Under the pieces are notes generated by a model that had not been told where the DNA came from, did not search any database, and was given only the letters and a program-made list of their open reading frames with translations. This document shows positions 12,881-23,130 of a stretch of 64,000 bases of DNA, piece after piece. The stretch is taken from the NCBI GenBank assembly GCA_027886175.1, contig JAJNNQ010000075.1, positions 4,443,001-4,507,000 of the forward strand. The letters run 5' to 3'. The position numbers were made by a program, and so were the translations under genes. The number at the start of each line of letters is the position of its first letter. Position 1 is the stretch's first letter. Origin of the DNA: Phylloscopus collybita (Eukaryota; Chordata; Aves; Passeriformes; Phylloscopidae).

Positions 12881-13001
12881 AGGAACCCAAACCAATCACA
12901 ACTAGAGGTCTGTCCCAAGAATCCTTCTGCCATAACCAAAGTCTTTGATTGACATAGACTTAGACAAATGCTCAGGTCACTCCTCAATCCTATTCAAAGG
13001 G
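12881..13001 (+). repeat. Diverged direct repeat, copy A
   Basis: This about 120-bp segment aligns along its whole length with 13282-13413. Shared blocks in the same order include CCAAACCAA, a CCTTCTGC..AACCAAA block, CTTTGATTGAC versus CCTTGATGGAC, and AATGCTCAGGTCAC versus AATGCTAAGGTCAC, ending in a TTCAAAGGG / TTCAGAGAGGG block. I do not recognise the family. It may be part of a repeat inserted twice or a local duplication. Confidence 0.6.
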
Positions 13002-13281
13002 GCATGTGGTGAACTCAGTCCAAAACATAAGTTTGCTGCCAAAAATTTTCAAAAAGTGTATAAAGTAAAATATTTTCATGACATAGCTAGATCATAGTAT
13101 GTCAGTTATGTAAACTGAGGGTTTCACGAAATAATTTCAAAGTCTGCCTGCACTATTGTGAACCATTTCCATAAAAACCATTTGACTCTATCTTAAAACC
13201 AAACCATGAGATTGTGTAAAATTATTTAGAAACAAAGCTGTCCTGCCTGTCTCACCCAAATACATCCAGCTGAAAAGCACA

Positions 13282-13413
13282 AAGGATACCAAACCAAACC
13301 CACTTACAGGTATAGCCCAAAATCCCTTCTGCAACAACCAAAATCCTTGATGGACTAAGATTTAATTTTAGCACCAATGCTAAGGTCACCCCCTTGCTCA
13401 CATTCAGAGAGGG
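13282..13413 (+). repeat. Diverged direct repeat, copy B
   Basis: Partner of copy A at 12881-13001, in the same orientation with starts about 400 bp apart. By eye the copies share most positions with several small indels, so the duplication is old. The DNA between them (13002-13281) has no terminal motifs that would make the pair LTRs. Confidence 0.6.
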
Positions 13414-13479
13414 AATTCAGCACAGGCAGACCCATGGGAAAAGGACAGCAGCTTTTCCCAGTGATTCTTTAACTCCCTG

Positions 13480-13668
13480 GGAAGGTTGTCAGGCCTGGCA
13501 CAGGTTGCCCAGAGAAGCTGTGGATACTCTGTCCATAGAAGTGTTTGTGGCCAGGCTGGATGGGGCTTTAGGCAAACTGGTCTGGTGGAAGGTGTCCCTG
13601 CCCATGGCAGGGAGTTGGAATGAGGAGATCTTTAAGGTTCCTTCCAAACCAAACCATTCTGTGACTGT
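13480..13668 (+). mobile_element. CR1 LINE 3' end, sense
   Basis: Diagnostic blocks in order: GGCACAGGTTGCCCAGAGAA at about 13497-13516, GGCCAGGCTGGATGGGGCTT at about 13550-13569, GGTGTCCCTGCCCATGGCAG at about 13591-13610, a GATCTTTAAGGTTCCTTCC block and an end ATTCTGTGAC. This is the avian CR1 subtype whose 3' end codes for Leu-Pro-Arg-Glu-Ala-Val. It is truncated to under 200 bp. Confidence 0.85.
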
Positions 13669-14821
13669 TTCTCCACCGTAACCCAGGGTTTCTCTAAAGC
13701 AGAACTCCTAAAGCTTCTATGGTTACATGGAATGGGCAGGGATTAGAACCTCTTTCTGGTGTTCTTGATTGTGAGACCAAAGCTGTAGGGTGTGGAAAAC
13801 CAAGGCGTCCTTGCATGTTTTGAGTGACTGTGGTGGCTTCAGCCTCATCTTCTTGTGGACTGGATATTTCTTTTATTATCAGTCTCCTTCATACATTGAT
13901 AAATGGAGGCTGTTTGAGAATCTAAGGGGAAAAATGTATAAAAAGAGAGAAAGACTTCTCTCACATGTTTGAAAAACAGCTTTCCAGTCCAACAGCCTCC
14001 TCTCCCTCCTCCACCCTCCTTCTGTGCCTCTCAGCACATTGCCTGGCTGCGTTATTCCTGGTTCAGCTCCCTGCTCCCGTGCTGGGGCCAGTCACCTTGT
14101 GCAAAGTCAAGTGGCTGCAGAAGTCACGCAAGCAGGTCAGTGCCTGGGCTCTCTGCGCTCAGGGGACAGATCCTGCACAGAGGCTTGGCTTGGGCTGCTG
14201 TCTTGGAGCTTCCCTCAGCATCTCTCCTGCCTGAGCTAAAAAACACGGGGCCAGATTGATGGGAAGTACGTTTTCCCAGAGGTGAACTAAATCCTGGTAA
14301 TGATGCAATGCTGCAGTGCACTCCTCCTAATCCAATCAAAGAGCACAGTGGTTTGGGCCCTATCAAATGAAGTTCAAGGTAAGCATGTGAAACGTGGCTG
14401 CTCCTCAGCTGTTGGCAGCTTTCCTAAGTGCTGAGAATCAGATCAGAGCAAGAAAAAATCTCCCATCTCCAAAAAGGAACTTTCACACAGACACACATTT
14501 GGAAAAAAGATGATACATGAGTTCAGCTTTGTTTGCCAGCCTTTTTGTTTTCCTCTTTCTGATTTTAAAGCCTATTTATTTTAGGTCCTGATTGTTTCTA
14601 AAATTCTAATAATTTTGGTGCTTCACTTTATTGGTTGAAATCATGTCTGGAGTGGGAACTCCTGATTTGTTCTCAGGTGTGAGCTGACTCAATACATTGG
14701 GGAAACTCAAGTTCTTTTTAAAAGACCTCAGATTGAGTCTCCAGAAAGTTGACAAGCCAGAAAACATTGTTCATTTTTGGAACTCTTTGATTTTTGCCTT
14801 TGAGTATGGTGCTAATAACAG
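13669..14821. other. Gene-free stretch with a GC-rich patch
   Basis: A TATA-like GTATAAAAAG at about 13936-13945 precedes a locally GC-rich patch (13980-14240) containing AAGCAGGTCAGTG, a splice-donor-like motif near 14130. Three short frames run through the patch on the plus strand, but none matches a known protein. A promoter or exon cannot be claimed. Confidence 0.5.
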
Positions 14822-14922
14822 CAAAGTTGGGGGTTCAGTCCCTGTCCAGGCCATTCACTTAACAGTCAAATTCAGTGATCATTGTGGGACCCTTCCAACT
14901 CAGAATCTTCCATGATTCTTTT
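14822..14922 (+). mobile_element. CR1 LINE 3' terminus, sense
   Basis: A TCAGTGATCATTGTGGGACC block at about 14872-14891, then CTTCCAACTCAGAATCTTCC and ATGATTCT, match the last about 100 bp of avian CR1 elements (the region just before the terminal octamers). Everything upstream is missing or unrecognisable. Confidence 0.7.
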
Positions 14923-16454
14923 CTCAGTAAAGACATTGATGTTCAAAATATAGGATCAAGGAATATAAGACTCTGTATAATTAATCTGGTATTGGGTAAG
15001 TACTGTCATATTTCTTCTCTGTGAACTTAATCCATCAAACAGTAAATGCACCAGCAAAAATTCACACAGTTATTGACCTGGTTTATTCCATATTAAATAT
15101 TAATTGCAGTTTCTTCATCATGTCCTAGTGAAGTTTCCCAGCTGTGTGAGAGATACATACATATTTATCTTTTACATAACACCATGCAGTGAGCACACAA
15201 CATTGATGGACACACTTGTTATTTCTCATGAAGAACACCTGAATAAAAGCAAATTAAAAGTACCCTATAGACCTATCTGCTACCCAGTTTAACCCCACCC
15301 AAAAGAGAATTTTCTGGCTTTGGAGAGTGGCTGTCCTTCTCTTCTCTTTGCATGTTCTGGTCCTTAGTGAAACACCTTGCAGTGAGGACACTGGCTGAAT
15401 TTTCAGAATCAGGATTGCTATGACCAGGGTGTTGGGGACGTATCTCAGGCAGTTCCAGGATATGGTCAATTCTTAATTACCTGTGAGGGGATTACCCAGG
15501 ACATGGATTAACTCTGCTGTGGCTGCAAACCAGTGAGGCCAGACCTGCCTGAGCTGGCTCAGATCTGCAGCCAGCAGGACTGTGCTGGCTCTGTGCTGTG
15601 GATGTTTGTAGGTCTGAGCCCCCCTGGGATGTCCAGCTGCTTCAGAAAGGTTAAGCTTAGCCTTATTTGGTTTTTTGCTTGTGTGTTACCTTGTAGAATA
15701 AGGACACTACTGCAAATCACTGTCATGGCAATGAGTTAATAGTATTGAAATCCAGTTAAACCTAACTTATTAATATAAAACCTGCTTTGAAGGAAAATGA
15801 AGTTCTGAGCTAATTATTTAAGACTTTATTCTTTCTCTTTCAGAAACCTTGATTTCAGTTTTCTCATGCACCTAACATTCTCATCTCCTGCTTTACAAGC
15901 ATTTTCCGAGTTTCTGCAGTGTGATGTGAATCAGCTCCTCTCTCATTTATTTGACATTCCCAACTCCGCCTGAGCAAGTGTTTCTTTGGAATCTGGTTGC
16001 TCTGAGTAAACTATGTTCTTGCCAGTGTTTACTGAAGGGATTTGTTGACTGGGAAATGCAGCTATTTCTTTCACACTGATTGCAACTCTTGCCAGCCACT
16101 GTTTTGAACTGTGTTTTGTTTTCTGAAGAGCTCATTACCCTGGCCAAGCCTTTTGCTTCACTCAAGTGCAGCTTGCAAATCTGCTAAGTTAATCTCAGTT
16201 ATTTCATAGAATATCTTGAATTGGAAGTGTGCAACAAGGTTAATTGTTTGTTTTGGTTTCTTGTTAGCTTGTTGTTCGATAATTTTAATTTTCTTCAGAA
16301 CTATAGAAGAGTTGACCATGAAAGCTCTGGTCATCCTGCGGCTAAACCTGAATGGTCCTAGAGCAGTGGATAATACACCAGTCCTCATTGTCCATGCAGA
16401 CATGATCCCTTTCGAGCACCCCTGGCCACTTTCATGGGTGTTCTGATGCAACAG
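14923..16454. other. Gene-free stretch, nothing recognised
   Basis: Unique DNA with only short open frames on both strands. No repeat family, RNA gene or regulatory cluster stands out. Confidence 0.55.
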
Positions 16455-16525
16455 TCATAGAATCATAGATCAGCAAGGTTGGAAAAGATGTTTAAGATCA
16501 TCAAGTCAAACCATCCAGACTGGAT
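16455..16525 (-). mobile_element. CR1 LINE 3' terminus, antisense
   Basis: ATAGAATCATAGATCAGCAA followed by GGTTGGAAAAGATGTTTAAG and ATCATCAAGTCAAACCATCC is the reverse complement of a CR1 3' terminus (octamer tail, then the conserved CCTTCCAACC-type block). The element breaks off after about 70 bp. The right edge is approximate. Confidence 0.7.
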
Positions 16526-18045
16526 CTTCCATCTTCTGATCTGTTGTGCTCCCCCACTGCTGGCCAATTCCAGCCTCAGCTGCAGGAGTCCTGTGGAGCC
16601 AGGGATCAATCTTGTGGTCCAGCTGAACAATTATGGTGGTGGCAAAGGGCATGAAGTTGTAAAACCAAATTTTAATTCAGAAAGGGCAATGCAAAGCACT
16701 TGTGTTAGGCAGGAGTCCTGGATTAGTCTTCAAAAACTTCAGAAAACCAGACCTCCCCTCTCTTCCATGCATGGTTAACAAACACAATATGTGCTGCTGG
16801 GGCAGCAGCTACATTAGATGCTACGATTGGTTTTATCTTTTCCTAAAGTTTGACTCTATCAAGGAATGAACTGGCATGTCCCAAAATCTGAGAAATCTGA
16901 GGGAGGATGATTTCAGCAAAGCTTGCTTGTTTGGAACTGTCTGTTCAAGGAATATTTTCTTTGGTGACATTTAGTTTTCTAAGTATACTCCAGAGTGAAA
17001 GATGGGCTTTTCAGGGAAGGAAAGCATTTAAAACTAAATTTTACCCTGACATATTCCATCCTGTGCCTGGGATAAGATACAAGAGCAGGCATGGCAAGTC
17101 AGAAGCTCCCTCTCATTTTTTAGAAAGCAGATATTATGGTAACATAACCTCTGGTTTGTTCTTGGGAGGAAGTATCTGGGACAGCTTTATAGCACTGCAA
17201 TAGCCATTCATGCACATGATTTAAATCAGCCTGTTCTGCTGACAACATGAAACCTACAGGAAATGGGTTTTACTTGCTCTTAAGTAGATAATTTGGGGAG
17301 GAGACGGGACGTGAAATGAGGGAATCTGACAGGAGCAGCACTTGAGATGGTGACAAACTTAATAAAAAATACGTTTAGTAGGCATTCAGAAATAAGGAAT
17401 TCTTTACTTACAGGGTAAAGATGACATTTTCAGATAATATCCCTTGAATGTTGATTTTTGTTTTATTTTCTGACAAATGCATGTGTGAAAACTTCTTTAC
17501 CTTGCTCCCATTTTTACTAATTCTTAGAGCCACAGGGTAGGAAAAAGGAGTCAGGACTTGAATTGAAGGAATAAAGGATGAGTGTGGTGCAGAAATTACC
17601 CATTTCTCAAGGCATACATTTGGATACAATACAGTATCCAAAAGATTAGAGGAGTGTCCAAGGCATGCTAAGTGAGGAGGGGTCTGTCTTCCCTGTGCTC
17701 AGCACGGAGCTGCCCAGAGCAAGCCAGAAGATGCTGACAAAGGGGATTTTAAAATCTTGGCTATCTACTGCTTGATTCAGAGCTGCAGAGAGGCACCTCT
17801 GTTTCCTCTGAATCCAGCCTTCAGCCACCCCTTGAAAGTGTGGCAGATCCTTCCTGACTTTTCATTGTGTTCAGCCAGGTGATGTCTTTCTGGTTTCTCC
17901 ATTTTGATTTACAGGGTTCCCTCCCAAGAGCAGAAATAGAGCTTTTGGACATGAGGGAGAAAGAAGGGCAAGGACCTTTCTTCACCCAGGGATGGGGGGC
18001 TGGAAGGATATTTATTCCTACACAGGTCAGGATTAAGCACATCTT
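16526..18045. other. Gene-free stretch, nothing recognised
   Basis: No supported gene, RNA or repeat. Short frames overlap on both strands. The last 200 bp may already belong to the ancient LINE that becomes recognisable at about 18046. Confidence 0.5.
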
Positions 18046-20637
18046 TATCTCACCAGTGATCTGTATCTGTCTAACCTGTTCTTTAAAAGCTTTGTAGCAG
18101 GAACTCTCCCAATTTTCTGAGGGATTTCTGCTGCCCTTCATTAGCACAGTCTGTCAATCTAATGTGAAGCATTTACTCTGCAAATTTTTCTTCCTTGGTA
18201 GGCCTCTTCCATAACCTTGTATGGGCTGGGAGACCATTGATATACCTCTCTTTATCATTAGTAAATCCTTTCATGACTTCCTAAACAAAAGAAAGCCAGT
18301 TTTCCCACAGGCCATTTTTAAACTTGCTATCCTTGCTATTTTCCTCTGGACTCTCTCCAATATTTCTACATCTTAGTGGGATGCCCAATTCTAGACACAA
18401 CACTCCAGCTGAGGTCTCACCACCAAGATAAAGGAGAATAATCCTAATTACCTCCTGTGTCTTCCATATGTCAATTCAGCCAGGAATGAGATGTGTCTTT
18501 TCTGCTACAGCAGCACATTGTTGAGTCCTATTTAGTGCCTAGCTCTCACCCTGACTTCTTTTCTGCAGCATTGCTGCTTTGCCAGTTATTTCTTATTTTA
18601 CATTGGAATTCTCCTTCCTAAGCAGAACACTTATTTATTGATTTTGTTTATATCAGAGCAATTCCTCAATATGCCAAGACCATTTTTGTTTGTCATCCTG
18701 CCCTCTGGGGTCCCTGCAAGGCCTCTCAGCTTGGCTTTATCAGCAAATTTTATGTGTCTTTTCTATAGTTTCATCCAAAGTATTACAGGTGGTATTGAAA
18801 GAGCCACGTGCATGAAAGACCCCCAGAGGAGCCCTTGTAATGCTCTCTCAGTTTGATAGCAAGCTGCAATTTACAGCTGAAATGCTGTGGTTACCTGAAT
18901 TCAAGACACATCTGTAATCTCAGCTTCACCCTTGTGCACAGGGTTCATTAAAGAGAAAGGTTTAATGACTGGACACAACTCATTAACTTTACCAGGGCAG
19001 TAGCCAGCTCCTACATACAGAGGGACAGACAAGGGAGGTGTTTTTGGTTTTGTTTTTGTTTTTTGCATCTTCTGATCTGTCATTGGAAAGAAAGAAGTTA
19101 TATGTTTTCATCCTAGGCAAAAGATGATAAATATCTCCTCTTTAAAAAAAGGGGTGAGGCACCTTCAGGTGCCTCACATTTATCAGTGGGAAAAGGCCAG
19201 GTTTTGTGAAGCAGCTAATGCATGGCAGCTTTGTGTCCTGCTGTCTGTGCTCAAAGCAGCTAAGGTAGACTGACTAAACAAATTTTGAATGTCTGACATT
19301 CTCAGGGCAGAAAAAAACAGCATCTGGAGTGTGGATAAATATGGTAGCAATGATGAAAAAAACATTTTAGAAATATTCTCTGTCCTGTCTTCCTCTCAAC
19401 TGCTTGTAGGATGTTACACGAGACTGTAAGGAAGCCTCAGTGAAGTCAGCTGAGAACATATCTACCACTGCCTTCTCAGCCAAGACTTGGGCTCCCTTGT
19501 CAAAGAGGAAATTTGGTTGATATGACATGATGTATTATTTCCAAATCCCTGATGGCTGTTTCCCATCAACTGTTTCTTACCAAAGTGCCTATAGATTGTT
19601 CAGTGACTCCTTCCAGAGGCAGCCTAAGGATAAAGGTGAGGCTGACTGGCCTCATGATTTTGGGTTCTCCTTTATGTTCTCTCCTTTCTCTTCTTCAGTA
19701 CTCTGGCCTCTCTTGTGTCTTCCTCAGGTCTTCAGAGGTAATTGCAAGTGGTTCACAGATTATTTTGGTGAACTCCTTCAAAATCCTTTGAATTACATGA
19801 CACCTTATGAATTTCAATAACTCTATCTTATCTACATAGTCTTTAACCTACTAATTTTCTATTTGAGCTTTGTCCCCTTATCATCTTTTTAAAATTAATT
19901 GGCTTAAGTAGCTGTTCATAATTTTTTAACATAGTCTGCAGCAAAGCAATGAATTCTTCAGTCTTCTTTGGATCATGTACTATTTATTCTCATTCCCTGT
20001 AAAGTAATGGATCAGTAATTTCCTATGGTTTTTCCTACTTTCAATGTATTTTTAAGACCTTTTTGTGTCACTCTTTATGATCCTTTCAACCCGCAACCCA
20101 TTTAATCCCAAACCCTCACTGAGGTTTTCATCCCTCGTCCTTAATGATAGAATTTTTTTCCCCTTTTGTGTCATTATTTCTCTTTTTTAGTTTATTTTCA
20201 GGCCCTTAAAGTACTCCTGATGCAGTTGTAATGGCTTCTCACTGTGCTCTCTGTCCTTCCCCTGTATCAAGATAGGCTGCTATTGTGCCTTCAATACGTC
20301 TCTTACTGTAACTGCCAGCTCTCCTGCCCTCCTTTATTCCTTAAATTACCTTCCCAAGAGACCCTTTAGATGAGTTGCCTGGGCTTGCTGAAATTTGCTA
20401 TTTTTAATTTTTTTTTTGGAAGTCCATTATCCTTACTCTTCTTTCTCTGACTCTTCCCTTTTTTTTTCTAAGAATAGTGACTTACAGCCCTTTCACCTTT
20501 CCCCTCCCCTTTTCAGATTCTTTTCCAGTTCCTCTCTACTAGACAGAACCAAACCCAAACCACTTTTTCTCTTTATAATTTCCTTTACTATTCAATATGC
20601 TCCTGATTCATTTCAAGGATGTTACAGATAGTTTGAA
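18046..20637 (-). mobile_element. Ancient CR1-type LINE, long antisense copy
   Basis: Read on the minus strand, this corresponds to a large part of a CR1/L3-type ORF2 plus its 3' region. On the plus strand the antisense landmarks appear in the order known for old sauropsid CR1 copies: a TCTAACCTGTTCTTTAAAAG block (about 18071), CTGGACTCTCTCCAATATTT (18347), a GCCCAATTCTAGACACAACACTCCAGCTGAGG-like block (about 18384-18415), a CTCAGCTTGGCTTTATCAGC block (18725), the GGCTGACTGGCCTCATGATT block (about 19639), AAATTTGCTATTTTTAATTT (20391) and a CAGTTCCTCTCTACTAGACA block (20527). Stops and indels break every frame. The part from about 18860 to 19540 is not alignable by eye and may be an insertion. 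At about 2.6 kb it is far longer than the other CR1 copies here and much more diverged. Confidence 0.65.
19154..19177. repeat. Perfect short inverted repeat
   Basis: GTGAGGCACCT (19154-19164) and AGGTGCCTCAC (19167-19177) are exact reverse complements separated by TC. The palindrome lies in the unalignable middle part of the ancient LINE. It could be a remnant of another small element or chance. Confidence 0.8.
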
Positions 20638-20641
20638 CCCA

Positions 20642-20792
20642 CCATGCTCTCGCACCAAATATTTGGGCACTTGATACTCTTTACTGACACTACAAGATCT
20701 TCTTCAGGTATTCACAGTCCACAGAAAATGCATCTCTGTGAGGGTTTTGGTTCAAACCAATTTCATAGTTTCCCAGCCAATGCACCAATTAA
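20642..20792 (-). mobile_element. ERV 5' leader fragment with tRNA-Gly primer-binding site
   Basis: On the minus strand this lies directly downstream of an LTR. It begins with a 5-nt spacer, then the primer-binding site, then about 130 bp of untranslated leader before the homology to the ancient LINE begins at 20637. No gag, pol or env frame is present in the window, so the provirus is broken off shortly after its leader. Presumably it was deleted or recombined; this end has no matching second LTR. Confidence 0.6.
20770..20787 (-). other. Retroviral primer-binding site, tRNA-Gly type
   Basis: The minus strand reads TGGTGCATTGGCTGGGAA. The complement of the 3' end of vertebrate tRNA-Gly(GCC), including the CCA tail, is TGGTGCATTGGCCGGGAA. 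That is 17 of 18 matches, and the single difference is a C-to-T change at a CpG, the commonest decay. The site sits 5 nt from a putative LTR end in CA (20793-20794 on the complementary strand). Its role is to prime minus-strand DNA synthesis. Confidence 0.75.
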
Positions 20793-22442
20793 TGTGATGG
20801 TTTCATCACTTACTATATTTTATGTGACTAGGAGAACATAAAGAGCAAAACAGGCTTACCTTAAAATTACAAGGATATTTTATTATGCACACTAAAAGAA
20901 TGAAAATAAGAAAAAAGAGAAAAAACAAATGAAACTTTCAAAACATCCTTCCCTTCCCCCACAAGTGTTCACTTTCCCACACCCAACATAAAATGACAAA
21001 ACCTGTAATTTCAGTCAGTTTTACCATTTAAAAATAATCTTTAATCAGTTCTTTAGGGTTCCATAGAGATATGGTCACAAGTGGAACAGTCCTCTGGTGG
21101 CTCACATGCCGCACATCTGCAAGGACTTGAAAGGAAACTCTGCAAACTGTGAAATTCTACCCATTAGCAGCTTTCCCAACACTGCATATGGGCCATATCT
21201 GCTTATTAGGGTACTGTTTAAGGATGTCTCCACTAGTATAACAGAAAGATTCTCTTCTTCTGTTTCCAAAATCGTCTTCATCTCAAGACCCAAAAATCTC
21301 CTTTTCCTTAGGAGCAAAGAGCTTTGTGTCACCTTTAACTAGAACTTAACATCTCCCCCCACAACAGCATTCATATGTTAGAGGAAAAAAAACCAATTCA
21401 GTCTCCATAGCTTACCAGAAATGTCCAGCCAAATTAGGCCACTCCTCCTCCTTTGCCCCAAATAGTCTTTTCACTCTCTCTTCACTGAATTCAGTTTCAT
21501 GCTGTGTCTCTTTATGGCTCAATCACTCTGTCTGTCCTCACTCCAGGAAGGGCCGGTGCTCTGGAAGTTCATTTGCTGACAGGAAAGAGCTAAAGCTTGC
21601 CCAGACCTGCGATGGGCACGTGGTCCCTGCTGGTGGGAGCTGCAGAGATCTCAAGGCCATGCCGGTGCAGAGGCTGCTGGATGCCTTCTCTTCCACCCCT
21701 CAATCTCATGGCGTGGGCCGCTCAGAGCTGCTCCTTGAAGCCTGAGGAATGAGGGGGAACAATCCCCCCAGCCCCGGCTGGCGACACGGGAGCTGCTGGG
21801 GCTTTTCCTTCCCTCCCCTGCTGCTGCTGCTCTCGGGCCCAGGCAGGGCCGGGCTGCTCCCCTGAGGGGCAGCGGCTCCCAGAGGCCCGACCGGGCCTGG
21901 CCTGGCTGCCCAGGGGCAGCAGCCTGGCCCAGCCCGACTCCCCCAGGATGTTACCTGGCTGCTCACCTGGAGGAAAGAGATGGCTCCCACACACTCTCAG
22001 CTTTATATGGGTATTACCAAAAGTCACATTCTGCTTTCTCAGTGGTTAAACCACAGGCCAATAGCCAAGAACAGACTCCTGATAGGTCTGTCCTTTCCAA
22101 AAAAAATCCAAACTATGTTAACCCTGACAATCTCTTTCCATTACTCTCCCTCATACTCACATGGAGGCAGCAGCAAACCTGCATCACCTCTGAACTTCAT
22201 GGGAAACGCACATGTTTTGGCACAAAATACAAAACCCTCTTTCCTTCCTGTCCTTCCAAAACATGCTGTCCCTACTGTAAACATATTCCAGTTTTCTTGC
22301 TCATCCCACTGAAGGAGGCCTGAAGTGGGACTTCTTGGGGTAACACCTCAGGTGCAGATGTATTTGAGGTTCCAGGACTGGAGTTGACATGCCAAAGAAT
22401 CTTCTGCCTCAGATGGTGGTCCTTTCAGCCCAATAACCTACA
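20793..22442 (-). mobile_element. Endogenous retrovirus LTR, antisense
   Basis: The 3' end (minus strand) is fixed at ACA by the adjacent primer-binding site. Moving upstream on the minus strand there is AATAAA (20884-20879), a T-rich zone, an AG-rich zone, a CpG-rich core (about 21590-21975) and a TATA motif CATATAAAG (22009-22001). The 5' end is placed at TGTAGGTT (22442-22435) because it gives a TGT start, but this is uncertain; a length of about 1.65 kb is long for an avian LTR. If the TATA motif is real, the R region would be about 1.1 kb, so the true promoter may be elsewhere. Open frames within it are not genes. By structure it is an LTR; the family name is unknown to me. Confidence 0.6.
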
Positions 22443-22874
22443 TCTACCCATGGTCGTGGAAGATGTCTAATGAAAGAATACCAAAATAAAGCAGGAATAG
22501 GCTGATATTGCCCTATTTCTGTGGCATTTTCCTCCACCTTCAGGCAGATTCCATCTTGGAGCTTTCCCATGCTGCTTTGAGTTTAACAGGCCCTGATAGT
22601 CTTTTCTTCCACACAGCGCCTAATTGCTTCTCAAACCTATTTATAACTTCCAGAGCATCTTATTGTGATGAATGCCATGATTTGATTAAGAACTGCGTGA
22701 GCAAGCACGTCTTTGTGTAAATCTTCTGGCTGATCGTCTCATCTGGTACTCACTAGTTCTTGTGTAATGACTCCATGCTGAGTCAAATTCTGTTACAGCA
22801 TCTCCACATCTCTTGCTTTTCAAGGCTAAAGACTCTGTCATGGGTCAGAGCTGGTATCTAGCTTTGATCCCCTT
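22443..22874. other. Unique DNA, possibly continuing the interrupted LINE
   Basis: No gene recognised. The first bases right of the LTR (GATGTCT at about 22464) could resume the ancient LINE interrupted at 20637, but the match is too short to call. Confidence 0.4.
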
Positions 22875-22888
22875 AAGAAAGGGGATCA
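22865..22888. repeat. Perfect 10-bp hairpin
   Basis: TGATCCCCTT (22865-22874) pairs exactly with AAGGGGATCA (22879-22888) around an AAGA loop. It lies at the left edge of an ancient LINE fragment. No T-run follows, so there is no reason to call it a terminator. Confidence 0.75.
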
Positions 22889-23130
22889 GATTCTTCTGTA
22901 CCTTTCTTAGATGGGATAACTAGAAACCCACATACTGCACTGGCAATAGAAGTAGCAAAGATGTTGGTTTGGGGTGTTTTTTTCTAGACCCACCATGCTA
23001 TTTTTTCTGGTATTTATTGACACTGAAATTTATTTTCCAGTTTCTCTCCCAGCATCAGATCATTCTGCAATGTTTTGCAATTTTTATAATAACATGTAAT
23101 ATCACATCTGCAGTAAAGTTTGTTGTTCCA
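22889..23130 (-). mobile_element. Second ancient CR1/L2-like LINE fragment, antisense
   Basis: Plus-strand blocks resemble the antisense of another old sauropsid LINE: a TTCTTAGATGGGATAACTAG block near 22905 (compare the family's GGGGTGACCAGAA pattern), then TTGACACTGAAATTTATTTT at about 23018, a CAGCATCAGATCATTCTGCA block near 23051 and TATCACATCTGCAGTAAAG near 23099. The order and spacing fit a CR1-like reverse-transcriptase region. Divergence is high and the call rests on recall of the family pattern. Confidence 0.4.

Noticed and set aside
13934..14131. TATA box, GC-rich exon and splice donor of a gene
   Set aside because: Single weak motifs with no conserved protein or matching acceptor; chance is sufficient.
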